The position numbers and the translations under genes were made by a program. DNA of 64,000 bases from Citromicrobium sp. JLT1363 (GTDB taxonomy: Bacteria; Pseudomonadota; Alphaproteobacteria; Sphingomonadales; Sphingomonadaceae), in contig NZ_AEUE01000007.1 in assembly GCF_000186705.1 (NCBI RefSeq), positions 186,001 through 250,000 of the forward strand, written 5' to 3'. This document shows, in pieces, positions 7,578-16,678 of this stretch. Within the stretch, counting starts at the first letter, position 1. Each line of letters begins with the position of its first letter. The notes under the pieces are model-generated. The model saw nothing but the letters and a program-made list of their open reading frames with translations. It was not told the origin of the DNA and searched no databases.

Positions 7578-8321
7578 CTATTCGACCAACGGCTGATCGA
7601 GCCAGTCTGGCATCAGGTCCCCGGGTATGTCGGCCACGCGCAGGTGATCGACCGCGTAGCCCTGTTCGGGATATTCCGCCTTGCGGCGCTTCTCCTCGGA
7701 CCGGTCCAGCGGCACCACCACCAGCCGCCGGTTGACCTTCTGCCGCCAGTTCATCCGCGCGGTGTTTTCCTGCCCGATATAGCAGCCCTTGTTGAAGCTG
7801 ACCCCGTTCAGCTCGACCGCGTTGGTCTCCAGCCACAGGATGTCGCCCAGCTCGGCCTGGCCTTCGGGCACGCCGAGCGAGAGGCGATGGGCGAGCCAGG
7901 CATCGTCTGCGGCCTCGCCCTCATCCGCCTCCGCGAGCCAGCGCTGACCCAGCGCGGGCAGGCGCGGGTCGACCGGGTGTTCGCCATCGCTCCGGGCGAT
8001 CCAGTGCACCGACAGGCTCTCGTCGCGGGCGATCTCGATCTTGCGGCGCAGGCGATAGAGAGACAGGCGTTTGACCAGATCGTCCGCCACCGCCGCCTCG
8101 CAATCGAGCAGCATGGTTTCGCCGTATTCGCAGGGGCGGCCGGGCCAGACGATCATGTCGAACATGGTCTTGCCCTGCGCGCTCAGCAGCGCGGCATAGG
8201 CGGGAAGTTCTCCGGTGACGTCGTTCGTCAGCAGGCCCTGGAGGAATGCGGAGACGCTTTCTCCCTCTTCCAGCGGGGCGAGGCGGACGAGAGCGCGGTT
8301 GGCGAGGCGGGTTGCTGTCAT
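7578..8321 (-). CDS. ygfZ: YgfZ/GcvT-domain folate-binding protein
   Basis: A 247-residue tetrahydrofolate-binding protein needed for maintenance of certain Fe-S enzymes, including MiaB in E. coli. The signature K-G-C-[FY]-x-G-Q-E is present as NKGCYIGQENTAR, with the conserved Cys at position 180. The N-terminal FLQGLLTNDV and LLSAQGKTMFD segments match the GcvT-like fold. The start at 8321 gives the normal N terminus; longer readings run across the intergenic repeat and have no support. It is divergent from pyrC. Confidence 0.93.
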   Translation of the reverse strand: MTATRLANRALVRLAPLEEGESVSAFLQGLLTNDVTGELPAYAALLSAQGKTMFDMIVWPGRPCEYGETMLLDCEAAVADDLVKRLSLYRLRRKIEIARDESLSVHWIARSDGEHPVDPRLPALGQRWLAEADEGEAADDAWLAHRLSLGVPEGQAELGDILWLETNAVELNGVSFNKGCYIGQENTARMNWRQKVNRRLVVVPLDRSEEKRRKAEYPEQGYAVDHLRVADIPGDLMPDWLDQPLVE

Positions 8322-8461
8322 GCCTGCGCAGATAGGGGCGCGGCGCAGGCCATGCCAGTGGGGGCGCTGTCCTACATGACGGTGTGCGGCTAACGTGCCG
8401 CACATGCGCCGCACTGCCCAGCTATCTCCGCCAGCCGAAAGAGAGGCCGTGGGGCGGCAGA

Positions 8462-8498
8462 GTTTTTCGGCCCAGGACACTGTGTCAGGTGTGTCAGG
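8462..8498 (+). repeat. dispersed intergenic element, copy 1 (upstream of pyrC)
   Basis: GTTTTTC at 8462-8468, then a 6-base gap, then a 24-base core at 8475-8498 that starts GGACACTGTGTCAGG. The same core, base for base, and the same GTTTTTC occur at 32160-32197 on the other strand. The core contains the perfect palindrome GACACTGTGTC followed by a second GTGTC. It lies 38 bp before the pyrC ATG and points towards it. Confidence 0.75.
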
Positions 8499-8536
8499 GC
8501 TCCCCTCCGCGGCGCTGTTGGGGTAGGGCGCGCGGC

Positions 8537-9574
8537 ATGACAGACACGCTGACGATCCGCCGCCCCGACGACTGGCATGTGCACCTGCGCGATGGCGCAA
8601 TGCTGCAAAGCGTGGCGGGTGCCACCGCACGCCAGTTCGGGCGCGCGATCGTGATGCCCAACCTCACGCCGCCGGTGACGACGGCGGATGCCGCACGCGC
8701 CTATCGGGAGCGGATCATGGCGGCGCTGCCGCAGGGTGCGGACTTCGCTCCGCTGATGACCGCCTACCTGACCGACGATACCGACCCGGCCGATCTGATC
8801 GGCGGTTTCCGCGACGGCGTGTTTACCGCAGCCAAGCTCTACCCCGCCAATGCCACCACCAATTCGGCGCATGGCGTGACCGATATCGGCAAGCTGCGCC
8901 CGGTGTTCGAGGCGATGGCCGAGGCGGGCATGGTCCTATGCGTACATGGTGAAGTGACCGATGCGGAAATCGACATTTTCGACCGGGAAGCGGTGTTCAT
9001 CGAGACCGTGCTCGCGCCGCTGCACCGCGATCTGCCGCAGCTGAAAATCGCTTTCGAGCATATCACCAGCCGCCACGCGGTCGATTTCGTGGAAGGCGCG
9101 GGGGAGAATGTGGGCGCGACGATCACGCCGCATCACCTCCACATCAACCGTAATGCGATGCTGGTGGGCGGAATGCGCCCGCATGCCTACTGCCTGCCCG
9201 TCGCCAAGCGCGAGGAGCATCGGCTGGCGCTGCGGGCGTTTGCCACCTCGGGCTCGGCCAAGGTGTTCCTCGGCACCGACAGCGCGCCGCACGAACAGCA
9301 TGCTAAGGAAAGCGCGTGCGGCTGCGCGGGCATCTACAACGCGCCCCATGCGCTGGAGGCCTACGTGCAGGTGTTCGACGAGGAAGGCGCGCTCGACAGG
9401 TTCGAAGCCTTCGCCTCGCTCAACGGGCCTCGCTTCTACGGCCTGCCGGTGAACGAGGGCACGGTGACGCTAGTTCGGCGGGATCAGGCGGTGCCAGAGA
9501 GCATTCCGGCAGCCGATACACAGGTGGTGCCCTTCATGGCCGGCAAGACGATTGTGTGGAGTTTGGAGGACTAG
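8537..9574 (+). CDS. pyrC: dihydroorotase PyrC (type II)
   Basis: Catalyses reversible cyclisation of carbamoyl aspartate to dihydroorotate in pyrimidine synthesis. The 345-residue length is typical of type II enzymes. Metal-binding residues are visible: His14 and His16 in DWHVHLRDG, the carboxylated Lys100 in [14 protein letters not shown], His137 and His175 (AFEHITS), and the catalytic Asp248 in LGTDSAPH. The ATG at 8537 was chosen because the conserved domain starts there. The gene lies 38 bp after the dispersed 24-bp element and overlaps the convergent rarD by 4 bp at the 3' ends. Confidence 0.96.
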   Translation: MTDTLTIRRPDDWHVHLRDGAMLQSVAGATARQFGRAIVMPNLTPPVTTADAARAYRERIMAALPQGADFAPLMTAYLTDDTDPADLIGGFRDGVFTAAKLYPANATTNSAHGVTDIGKLRPVFEAMAEAGMVLCVHGEVTDAEIDIFDREAVFIETVLAPLHRDLPQLKIAFEHITSRHAVDFVEGAGENVGATITPHHLHINRNAMLVGGMRPHAYCLPVAKREEHRLALRAFATSGSAKVFLGTDSAPHEQHAKESACGCAGIYNAPHALEAYVQVFDEEGALDRFEAFASLNGPRFYGLPVNEGTVTLVRRDQAVPESIPAADTQVVPFMAGKTIVWSLED

Positions 9575-10479
9575 CTGACCGGGGTCGGCTTGCGCGGCTT
9601 CCGCCTCGCCAGCAGATCCCACACGAAGATCGCCGCGGCCAGCCAGATGCAGCCGAAGCAGAAGGCCTGCGCCGGGTGCAGCTCTTCCCCGAAGACGGTC
9701 AGGCCAAGGATGAAGACGATGCTGGGCGCGAGGAACTGGACGAAGCCGAGCACCGAATAGTCCATCCGCCGCGCGGCGATGGCGAACATCAGCAGCGGTA
9801 CGGCGGTGAAGAGGCCCCCGAGCATGATCGCAAGGCTGAGGCCCAGGCTCACCTCGAAGGAGGACCCCTGCGGGCTGGCCCAGAACCACGCCGCGACGCC
9901 CAGCGCGGGGAGCAGCAGGATGGCGCTTTCGATCGTGAGGCCGGGCAGCGCGCCCACCGTCACCTGCTTGCGCAGCAGGCCGTAGGTGCCGAAGCTGAAT
10001 GCCAGCGTCAGGCTGATCCACAAGGTGGTCAGCGCGCCGGCGGCAAGCACGGCGATGCCCACGCCCGCCAGCGCGACAGCGATCCACTGCGCGCGGCTCA
10101 GCGTCTCCTTGAGGATCAGCGTGCCGAGCAGGATGTTGACCAGCGGGTTGATGTAATAGCCAAGGCTGGCCGCGTAGACCTCGCCCTGCTGGATCGCCCA
10201 TACATACACCACCCAGTTGACCGATATCAGCATCGCGCTCGCCGCCAGGACCAGCAGCGCGCGCCCGTCGGCCAAAGCTTGGCGAATGTCTGGGAACTGG
10301 CGGCGGAAGGCGACGATCAGCAGACACACCGGCAACGTCCACACGATCCGCCAGCCGACGAATTCGAACGCGGGCACCTGCCGCACCAGCAGCAGATAAA
10401 GCGGCATGAACCCCCACATCACGTAGGCGCCCAGTGCCTGCGGCAAGCCTGAGGGTGCGGGGGATTTCGGGGCGTTCAC
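9571..10479 (-). CDS. rarD: RarD-type EamA-family permease
   Basis: A 302-residue inner-membrane protein with about ten hydrophobic segments in two EamA-like repeats. It begins with the RarD-typical [14 protein letters not shown] and contains [27 protein letters not shown] in two short parts around residues 103-130, the RarD hallmark region. RarD was named for chloramphenicol sensitivity, but its transported substrate is not established. The start is GTG at 10477-10479. No strong ribosome binding site is visible. Its stop overlaps the pyrC stop by 4 bp. Confidence 0.9.
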   Translation of the reverse strand: MNAPKSPAPSGLPQALGAYVMWGFMPLYLLLVRQVPAFEFVGWRIVWTLPVCLLIVAFRRQFPDIRQALADGRALLVLAASAMLISVNWVVYVWAIQQGEVYAASLGYYINPLVNILLGTLILKETLSRAQWIAVALAGVGIAVLAAGALTTLWISLTLAFSFGTYGLLRKQVTVGALPGLTIESAILLLPALGVAAWFWASPQGSSFEVSLGLSLAIMLGGLFTAVPLLMFAIAARRMDYSVLGFVQFLAPSIVFILGLTVFGEELHPAQAFCFGCIWLAAAIFVWDLLARRKPRKPTPVS

Positions 10480-10519
10480 GCGATGCCCCTAGGCCTGCAC
10501 ATTACCCTGCACAAGCGTT

Positions 10520-10700
10520 GCTGATCGTTCATGTAAGAGGCGCTATTTATGAACGCATAGACGATTCGGGGGCAACGCAAGGCTGGCTTCGATCGCCGAA
10601 ACACCAGACGATCTTTGGTCTGTCCTCGAGGCAGGCCGAGGCGCAGCGTCCCACCAGCGCTGTGGAAGGCGCCCCGGCAATAGTCTTGCCGGGGCGTTTT
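10520..10700 (+). ncRNA. candidate small RNA between astD and rarD
   Basis: The 236-bp gap between astD and rarD (both on the minus strand) contains plus-strand RNA-like structure and no reading frame. From left to right there is CGTTCAT/ATGAACG (10526-10532 with 10549-10555), a short CAGAC/GTCTG hairpin near 10600, a GGCGC/GCGCC-bounded element near 10650-10675, and a strong terminator followed by Ts on the plus strand only. No plus-strand gene lies upstream that would need this terminator, which suggests an independent short transcript. It does not match 6S, SRP, RNase P or tmRNA features that I know. Confidence 0.3.
10670..10700 (+). terminator. orphan intrinsic terminator, plus strand
   Basis: CGCCCCGGCAA at 10670-10680 pairs perfectly with TTGCCGGGGCG at 10686-10696 around a 5-base loop, followed by TTTT. 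The T run is on the plus strand only. Read on the minus strand (after astD) the stem is followed by CCTTCC, a poor terminator. Confidence 0.7.
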
Positions 10701-10715
10701 CATGCTGGGCCCCGA

Positions 10716-12131
10716 TCAGTCCACCTTGAACCCGACGCCGAGGCTCGCGCGCGGTTGCCCGATCTCGCTGCTGGCGACCGGATAGGCGCAGTAATCGGCG
10801 GCGTAGTAGGCGGCGGGGCGGTGATTGCCGGACAGGCCCAGCCCGCCGAAGGGCGCCTTGGACGATGCCCCGTTGGTCGGCTGGTTCCAGTTGACGATGC
10901 CGGCGCGGATATTGGCCCAGAAATGGTTGAAGTCGTCCGGAGAGCCGCCCACCAGCGAGGCGGAGAGGCCGAACCGGGTGTTGTTGGCCTCCACAATGCC
11001 CGCGTTCAGATCCGGCACCTTGATGACCTGCAGCAGCGGGCCGAACAGTTCCACATCGGGGCGTTCCTCCATCGCGGTCGTGTCGATCAGGGCGGGGGCC
11101 ACGAAGGGGGCGTCCTCGCTCAGCCGCCGCAGGTGGCGGATCGCCTTGCCGCCATTGGAGAGCAGGTAGAGGAAGCTCTCGGTCAGCTGGTCGGCCGCCT
11201 GGTTGTCGATCACGGTGCCCATGAAAGGCTGCGGATCGGCGAAGGGTTCGTCGACGATGATCTTGCCGATCAGCGTCTTCACTGCCTCCACGGTCTCGTC
11301 GTACATATCTTCGGTCACGATCAGCCGCCGTGCGGCGGTGCATCGCTGGCCCGCAGTCGTGAAGGCGGAGCGCGCGATGATCAGCGCAGCATCTTCGACC
11401 TTGGGCGTGCGCGTGACGACGATGGGGTTGTTGCCGCCCATTTCGAGCGCGAGGATCTTGCCCGGATTGTTCGCGCATTTGCGGTTGATCGCGATGCCCG
11501 CCTGCGCGCTGCCGGTGAACAGGATGCCGTCTACTTCGGGGTGCGCCACCAGCGCCTTGCCTTCGTCCGGCCCGCCGATCAGCACTTGGACGACATCCTT
11601 ATCGATGCCCGCGCGGTGGAAGCATTCGACCAGCATTGCGCCGACGGCAGGGGTCTTTTCCGATGGCTTGAAGACCACCGTATTGCCCGCGATCAGCGCG
11701 GGTGCGATATGGCCGTTGGGCAGGTGCGCCGGGAAGTTATAGGGGCCGAGCACGGCCATCACGCCATGTGGCTTGTGCCGCACGGCCGAGGTGCCGCCCA
11801 GCGCGCTTTCGAGCTTCTTCTGCCCCGTGCGCTCCATGTAGGCGGAGATGGATATCTCCACCTTGTTGATGACCGCTTCGACTTCGGTCTTGGCTTCCCA
11901 CAACGGCTTGCCGGTCTCGCGCGCGATCAGTTCTGCGAAATCATCCGCCGCAGCCCTTACTTCGTTGGCGAAGCGGCGAACCATTTCCATCCGGTTGGCA
12001 ACGGGGCGCGAAGCCCAGCCGGGGAAGGCTTCGCGCGCGCGCGCAACGGTTTCGTCCACATCACCGATTGGCGCACGAAACAGTTCCTGCCCGGTGGCAG
12101 GTTCGTAAGATACGATCTGTGAAATTGGCAC
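10716..12131 (-). CDS. astD: N-succinylglutamate 5-semialdehyde dehydrogenase
   Basis: An aldehyde dehydrogenase (471 aa) that oxidises succinylglutamate semialdehyde in the arginine succinyltransferase pathway. Family motifs: GPYNFPAHLPNGH near residue 129, LEMGGNNP with general-base Glu230, and TTAGQRCTAARR with nucleophile Cys264. The NFPAHLPNG and PTNGASSKAPFGG segments separate AstD from other ALDH subfamilies. No other ast genes are adjacent, so the pathway role is inferred from the enzyme type. It follows selO in the same direction with an 86-bp gap. Confidence 0.93.
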   Translation of the reverse strand: MPISQIVSYEPATGQELFRAPIGDVDETVARAREAFPGWASRPVANRMEMVRRFANEVRAAADDFAELIARETGKPLWEAKTEVEAVINKVEISISAYMERTGQKKLESALGGTSAVRHKPHGVMAVLGPYNFPAHLPNGHIAPALIAGNTVVFKPSEKTPAVGAMLVECFHRAGIDKDVVQVLIGGPDEGKALVAHPEVDGILFTGSAQAGIAINRKCANNPGKILALEMGGNNPIVVTRTPKVEDAALIIARSAFTTAGQRCTAARRLIVTEDMYDETVEAVKTLIGKIIVDEPFADPQPFMGTVIDNQAADQLTESFLYLLSNGGKAIRHLRRLSEDAPFVAPALIDTTAMEERPDVELFGPLLQVIKVPDLNAGIVEANNTRFGLSASLVGGSPDDFNHFWANIRAGIVNWNQPTNGASSKAPFGGLGLSGNHRPAAYYAADYCAYPVASSEIGQPRASLGVGFKVD

Positions 12132-12217
12132 TCCTGGCAGTTCCTCAATTCCCTTGGACGCTGCGACCCCCTCGGACCGGGTGTAGCGCAGCGCATTAGC
12201 GCCAAATTTTCAGCGCG

Positions 12218-13618
12218 TCACCTGTCGCTGGCGGCGGGCTGTGGCGGATCGCCGTGCGCTTTCCCCATCCGTCGCAATGCATCGACCTTTTCCATGAGCG
12301 GAGCCCAATCGTCGCGTTCGTCTATCGCGGACCAGATCGTTTCCACTTCGTCTATCAGCATGCTCTGTGGCGTTCCCTCGTCCCAGTAAGGGTCGTCAGG
12401 TCCGACGGCGCTGTAATCTGCGAAGGCACCGGCCAGTTCCCCTTCCGCGCCGCGTCCGCCGCGATGGGCATGGAAGAAGGCCTCGGGCTGCATCGCGTTT
12501 TCGTGCATGTGCCGTTCGCAAGCCGCGATCAGGGCAGCATCGCGCTGCTCGTCGAGCGGTTCGAGCCCAAGCCGCCACAGCCAGCGCCGTCGCAGGTGAT
12601 GGCCATAAAGCGGGCCGAACCGCTCCAGCGCGGCGACAAGGCCGTCCGACGGGGCGATGAGCCTGAGGGCGGTGGCGAGTTGGGCGCAGTTCCAGCCGAG
12701 CGCCTCGGGCTGACGACCGAATGCGTACAGGCCCGCGTGGTCGAAATAGGCGGCAGTGAAGCCAGGCTCCCACTTCGGCAACCAGCGCCACGGGCCGTAG
12801 TCGAAGCTTTCGCCCGAGACGTTCATATTGTCGGTATTGAGTACACCGTGGACGAAACCGGCCACCATCCAGCTTGCCGCGAGGTCCGCCAGCCGTTCGA
12901 CCACCTGGTGCAGCAACTGCACCGCCGGATCGTCCCGGTCGGGGGCATCCGCGGGCGGCGGCGGGCCGGGAAATTGCGCGAGGCAGTAATCCACAAGTTC
13001 GCGCATGTGGCCGGCTTCGTCGAGCGCAAGCAGGCGCTGAAAGCTGCCGATGCGGATATGGCCATGGCTCAGCCGGGTGAGGACGGCGGAACGGGTGGGC
13101 GAAGGTTCGTCCCCGCGCATCAATTCCTCGCCGGTCTCGATAATGGAGAAGGTCTTCGAGGTATCGACCCCGAGCGCCTCGAGCATCTCTGTCGCCAGCA
13201 ATTCGCGCACTGCGCCCTTGAGTGTAAGCCGTCCGTCGGCAGTGCGGCTGTATGGCGTCTGCCCCGATCCCTTGGTGCCCAGATCCATCAGGCGACCGTC
13301 GGCAGCGCGCATTTGCGCGAACAGGAAGCCGCGCCCATCGCCGATTTCGGGATTGTACACGCGGAACTGGTGGCCATGGTATCGCAGTGCCAGCGGGCGC
13401 TCCAGATTATCGGGTAGCGGTTCGAACCGGCCGAAATGGGTGACCCATTCGATATCCGAGAGATGATCCAGCCCCACGCTGGCCGCCGCCCGATCATTGC
13501 GCCAGCGCAGCTTGGTCTGAGGGAATTTCGCCGGGTCGACCGGGTCGCCCAGCCAATCGGCGAGGGCCAGAATGGGCGGCGCAGTATCCTGTGCGTATGG
13601 TTGCGGTTTATCGGCCAT
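12218..13618 (-). CDS. selO: SelO/YdiU-type protein adenylyltransferase (AMPylase-like pseudokinase)
   Basis: SelO proteins transfer AMP from ATP to hydroxyl side chains of target proteins. Family blocks are clear: RYHGHQFRVYNPEIGDGRG, LGTKGSGQTPYSRTADGRLT, GAVRELLATEMLEALG, GHIRIGSFQ and GVLNTDNMNVSGESFDYGPW (metal-binding loop). Length is 466 aa versus 478 in E. coli. The C-terminal part diverges: the usual last module ending in a Cys-Ser-Ser tail, whose Cys is redox-active in E. coli, is not present, and this protein ends ASDR without a nearby cysteine. The catalytic core looks intact. It is divergent from an alpha/beta hydrolase gene. Confidence 0.9.
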   Translation of the reverse strand: MADKPQPYAQDTAPPILALADWLGDPVDPAKFPQTKLRWRNDRAAASVGLDHLSDIEWVTHFGRFEPLPDNLERPLALRYHGHQFRVYNPEIGDGRGFLFAQMRAADGRLMDLGTKGSGQTPYSRTADGRLTLKGAVRELLATEMLEALGVDTSKTFSIIETGEELMRGDEPSPTRSAVLTRLSHGHIRIGSFQRLLALDEAGHMRELVDYCLAQFPGPPPPADAPDRDDPAVQLLHQVVERLADLAASWMVAGFVHGVLNTDNMNVSGESFDYGPWRWLPKWEPGFTAAYFDHAGLYAFGRQPEALGWNCAQLATALRLIAPSDGLVAALERFGPLYGHHLRRRWLWRLGLEPLDEQRDAALIAACERHMHENAMQPEAFFHAHRGGRGAEGELAGAFADYSAVGPDDPYWDEGTPQSMLIDEVETIWSAIDERDDWAPLMEKVDALRRMGKAHGDPPQPAASDR

Positions 13619-13689
13619 CGCGGCAATAAGTGGCGACGCGCGCCGCCGTGCGCAACCGAACTGCCCCTGCCGAACTCGAAAAGAGAGCC

Positions 13690-14580
13690 ATGGATCAGCG
13701 CTTTACCGATGGCTTCTGGCATAGCGCCGACGGCCTGAAACTGCATTACCGCGACTATCCCGGCCCATCAGACACTGACCAGCCGCCAATCCTGTGCATG
13801 CACGGGCTGACACGCAATGCGCGCGATTTCACGCTTCTGGCAGAGCGTCTTTCGCCCGAATGGCGCGTGATCGTGCCCGAGATGCGCGGACGCGGCGACA
13901 GCGACTATGCGGACGACGCAGGCACCTATGACGTTTCCCAGTATGTGGCGGATGTCGAAGCCCTGCTGGCCGAGCTCGGGATTGAACGCTTCGTCGCCAT
14001 TGGCACCTCGCTGGGCGGATTGATGACGATGATGTTGGCACAGCGCGGGGCAGAGCGAATCGCGGGTGCGGTGCTCAACGACATCGGCCCTGCGATCGAG
14101 CCTGGCGGGCTGGAAAAGATCCGCAGCTATGTCGGTCAGGGCCGCAGCTTTCCCACCTGGATGCATGCAGCGCGCGCCCTGCAGGAAACGCATAGCGATG
14201 CGCATCCCGGCTATCAGCTGGAGGACTGGCTGCAGGCTGCCAAGCGGGTCATGGTGCTGGGCCAGAACGGGCGCATCAGCTTCGATTACGACATGGCGAT
14301 CGGCGATACGTTCCGGGAGGGCGAAGACGCGGGCGGCGCACCTGCCGACAACCTGTGGCTGGCCTTCGAATCGCTTGCCGATACGCCGCTGCTGCTTGTG
14401 CGGGGCGAGCTTTCCGACCTGCTTTCGCCCGATACGGTGCGCCAGATGAAGACGCGCAATCGCGCAATGGAGATCGCTACCGTGCCGAAAACGGGCCATG
14501 CCCCGACTCTCGATGAGCCTGAGGCCGTCGCCGCGATCGACGCGCTGCTCGCGCGGGTGCGGACGCAGGAGAACGCGTGA
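13690..14580 (+). CDS. alpha/beta hydrolase
   Basis: A 296-residue alpha/beta-fold hydrolase. The oxyanion-hole region CMHGLTRNARDF is followed by the nucleophile elbow GTSLGG with Ser107, and the catalytic histidine is in KTGHAPTL near residue 271. The start at 13690 (MDQRFTDGFW) was chosen over a TTG-type reading further upstream because the family domain begins here and AAAGAGAG precedes it. The substrate is unknown. The stop overlaps the start of the downstream glycosyltransferase gene, so the two form a translationally coupled pair. Confidence 0.88.
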   Translation: MDQRFTDGFWHSADGLKLHYRDYPGPSDTDQPPILCMHGLTRNARDFTLLAERLSPEWRVIVPEMRGRGDSDYADDAGTYDVSQYVADVEALLAELGIERFVAIGTSLGGLMTMMLAQRGAERIAGAVLNDIGPAIEPGGLEKIRSYVGQGRSFPTWMHAARALQETHSDAHPGYQLEDWLQAAKRVMVLGQNGRISFDYDMAIGDTFREGEDAGGAPADNLWLAFESLADTPLLLVRGELSDLLSPDTVRQMKTRNRAMEIATVPKTGHAPTLDEPEAVAAIDALLARVRTQENA

Positions 14581-15734
14581 TGAGCAGCAAACAGCGCGAC
14601 GGGGCACCGCGCGTGCTCCATCTCCATTCCACTTTCGCCGCGGGCGGGAAGGAGCTGCGCAGCGTGCAGCTCATCAATGCGTTCGGCAGCAAGCTGGCCC
14701 ATTCGATCGTGTCGGCAGACCGCAACGCCTATGGCGCCGCCGAACATATCGCGAAGGGGCGGACGGTGCGCTATCCGCGCAAGTTCCCTCCGCTCAAGGG
14801 CAAGCCGTGGCCCAGGCGGCTGCGCGAGCTGGCAATCGCGATGAAGCCCTACGACCTCGTGCTGACCTACAACTGGGGCGCCATGGATGCGGTGATGGCG
14901 CACACCTTGTTCAAGGATGCGCTGGGCCTGCCGCCGCTGATCCACCACGAGGATGGCTTCAACGAGGACGAGCGGCGAAAGCTCAAGGCCAGCCGCAACT
15001 GGTATCGCCGGATTGCGCTGGGCAAGGCGAGCGGGCTGGTGGTGCCATCGGAGGTGCTGGAGGGCATCGCGCTGGAGGTATGGCACCAGCCGATCGGGCG
15101 GGTGAAGCACATTCCCAACGGCATCGACACAAAGGGGTTCAAAGCCAACCCGCCCCCCGATGCGCTGCGCGGCGTTATCAAGCACGAAGGGGAGAAATGG
15201 GTCGGCACCCTGGCCGGTCTGCGTCCGGTCAAGAACCTCACCGCGCTGGTGCGCGCCGTGTCGCACCTGCCGGAAGACTGGCAACTGGTGATCGTGGGGG
15301 ACGGGACCGAGGGTGAGGCTATCCGCGACGCGGCCGAGGAGGCCGGAATTGCGCACCGCGTCCACCTGCCCGGCTTCGTCTCCAACCCGAAAGCCTTCCT
15401 GGCCCTGTTCGATATTTTTGCGCTATCCTCGCACTCCGAACAGTTTCCGCTGTCCGTTGTCGAGGCAATGGCGGCAGGCCTGCCGGTGGCAGCGCCGGCG
15501 GTGGGCGACATCGCGTCGATGGTGGCGAAGGAAAACGCCCATTACATCGCCCGCCCGAACGACGAGAATTCTCTGGCGGAAGCCTTGCGGGCATTGTCCC
15601 TCGACGCGGATCTTCGCGCACAGATCGGCGCGGCCAACCGCGCAAAGGCGCGCGCGCAGTACGACGAGGCCAAGATGATCGCGTCCTACAGGCGGCTTTA
15701 CGACAGCGCGCTAGGCGGCGGTGTGCTGGGCTAG
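14580..15734 (+). CDS. glycosyltransferase family 4 protein
   Basis: A 384-residue GT-B-fold, cytoplasmic or membrane-associated glycosyltransferase. The N-terminal domain contains LHLHSTFAAGGKELRS; the C-terminal nucleotide-sugar domain contains HIPNGID near 180, LAGLRPVKN around 213, GDGTEG, and ALSSHSEQFPLSVVEAMAAG, including the E-x7-E type region of GT4 enzymes. Donor and acceptor cannot be told from the sequence. The ATG at 14580 shares its first base with the stop of the upstream hydrolase gene; a GTG three bases earlier is also possible. No other polysaccharide genes surround it. Confidence 0.9.
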   Translation: MSSKQRDGAPRVLHLHSTFAAGGKELRSVQLINAFGSKLAHSIVSADRNAYGAAEHIAKGRTVRYPRKFPPLKGKPWPRRLRELAIAMKPYDLVLTYNWGAMDAVMAHTLFKDALGLPPLIHHEDGFNEDERRKLKASRNWYRRIALGKASGLVVPSEVLEGIALEVWHQPIGRVKHIPNGIDTKGFKANPPPDALRGVIKHEGEKWVGTLAGLRPVKNLTALVRAVSHLPEDWQLVIVGDGTEGEAIRDAAEEAGIAHRVHLPGFVSNPKAFLALFDIFALSSHSEQFPLSVVEAMAAGLPVAAPAVGDIASMVAKENAHYIARPNDENSLAEALRALSLDADLRAQIGAANRAKARAQYDEAKMIASYRRLYDSALGGGVLG

Positions 15735-15842
15735 GACCAGCGTGCCTTCACGCCCGGTTCACCCGCGCTCCTATTGAACTCGGCGCAACATGGTTTAAAG
15801 ACCCGCGCCAATCCCGGCAGTCTCAAGGAAAGTCCCTCAGGC

Positions 15843-16640
15843 GTGGCCCTGTTACCCAACCGCAACAGCGAAAAAGCAGCCGACCGAAAGGCCAAGACCG
15901 CAGTCGCGCAGGACGAAGCGCTCCTGCGGGAGGTGGATGATGCTGTCCGTACCGATCAGTATCGCGATATCTGGCAGAAGTACGGCCTGATCATCGTCGG
16001 CGTCGTCGTCGTGGCGCTGCTGGCATTCGCCGCCTATCTGTTCTTCACCAGCCGCAGCGATGGCGACCGGGAACGTGATTCCGAAGTCCTGGTCCAGGCG
16101 ATCGACCAGCTGGAAGCCGGAAACCTGAAGCAGGCGGACGAAACTGCCGCTCCGTTGGCGCAGGATGGCGCAGGCGGTGCGCAGGCGCAGGCGCAGATGC
16201 TGCGCGGCGGAATCGCGCTGGAGCAGGGCGACAACGAAAAGGCGGCGGAATTCTTCGAGCAGGTCGCAGCAAAAGGGGATATCCCGGACTCGTTGCGCGA
16301 CCTGGCCGAACTGCGCGCGGTGGTTGCCGCCTATGATTCGCTGGAACCTTCGGAGGTGATCCGCCGGCTGACCCCGCTGGCACAGGAGGGCGAGCCCTAC
16401 TACGGCAGCGCGGGCGAGATCCTGGGCATGGCCTATCTCGACGCGGGCCAGGAGGAAAAGGCGGGCAAGTTGTTCGCCCAGATCGCCAAGGACGAGGATG
16501 TGCCCGAAACGATCCGCGGGCGCGCACGCCAGATGGCGAGCGTGCTGGGGATCGACGCCGTGGGCGATGTCGACGAACTGATCGAGAGCATGCGCGCGGC
16601 TCAGGCCGCCGGTCGGCCCGCTGGCCGACGCCCGCAATAA
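15843..16640 (+). CDS. YfgM-like tetratricopeptide-repeat membrane protein
   Basis: A 265-residue protein with one membrane helix at about residues 48-70 (YGLIIVGVVVVALLAFAAYL), a short cytoplasmic N terminus and a periplasmic region of helical TPR-like repeats (for example GIALEQGDNEKAAEFF and GMAYLDAGQEEKAGKLF). This matches YfgM, an ancillary SecYEG/chaperone protein encoded next to bamB in many proteobacteria, and bamB is the next gene here. The GTG at 15843 was chosen because AAGGAAAG lies upstream; a TTG 69 bases earlier would add a poorly conserved stretch. Confidence 0.85.
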   Translation: MALLPNRNSEKAADRKAKTAVAQDEALLREVDDAVRTDQYRDIWQKYGLIIVGVVVVALLAFAAYLFFTSRSDGDRERDSEVLVQAIDQLEAGNLKQADETAAPLAQDGAGGAQAQAQMLRGGIALEQGDNEKAAEFFEQVAAKGDIPDSLRDLAELRAVVAAYDSLEPSEVIRRLTPLAQEGEPYYGSAGEILGMAYLDAGQEEKAGKLFAQIAKDEDVPETIRGRARQMASVLGIDAVGDVDELIESMRAAQAAGRPAGRRPQ

Positions 16641-16678
16641 CAGACACATGAGGCCCGAGAGGGCGTATTTTTCGGAGG

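Noticed and set aside
10434-12122. Open frame of 562 codons on the plus strand
   Set aside because: Antisense to astD, whose catalytic motifs are intact; no start signals.
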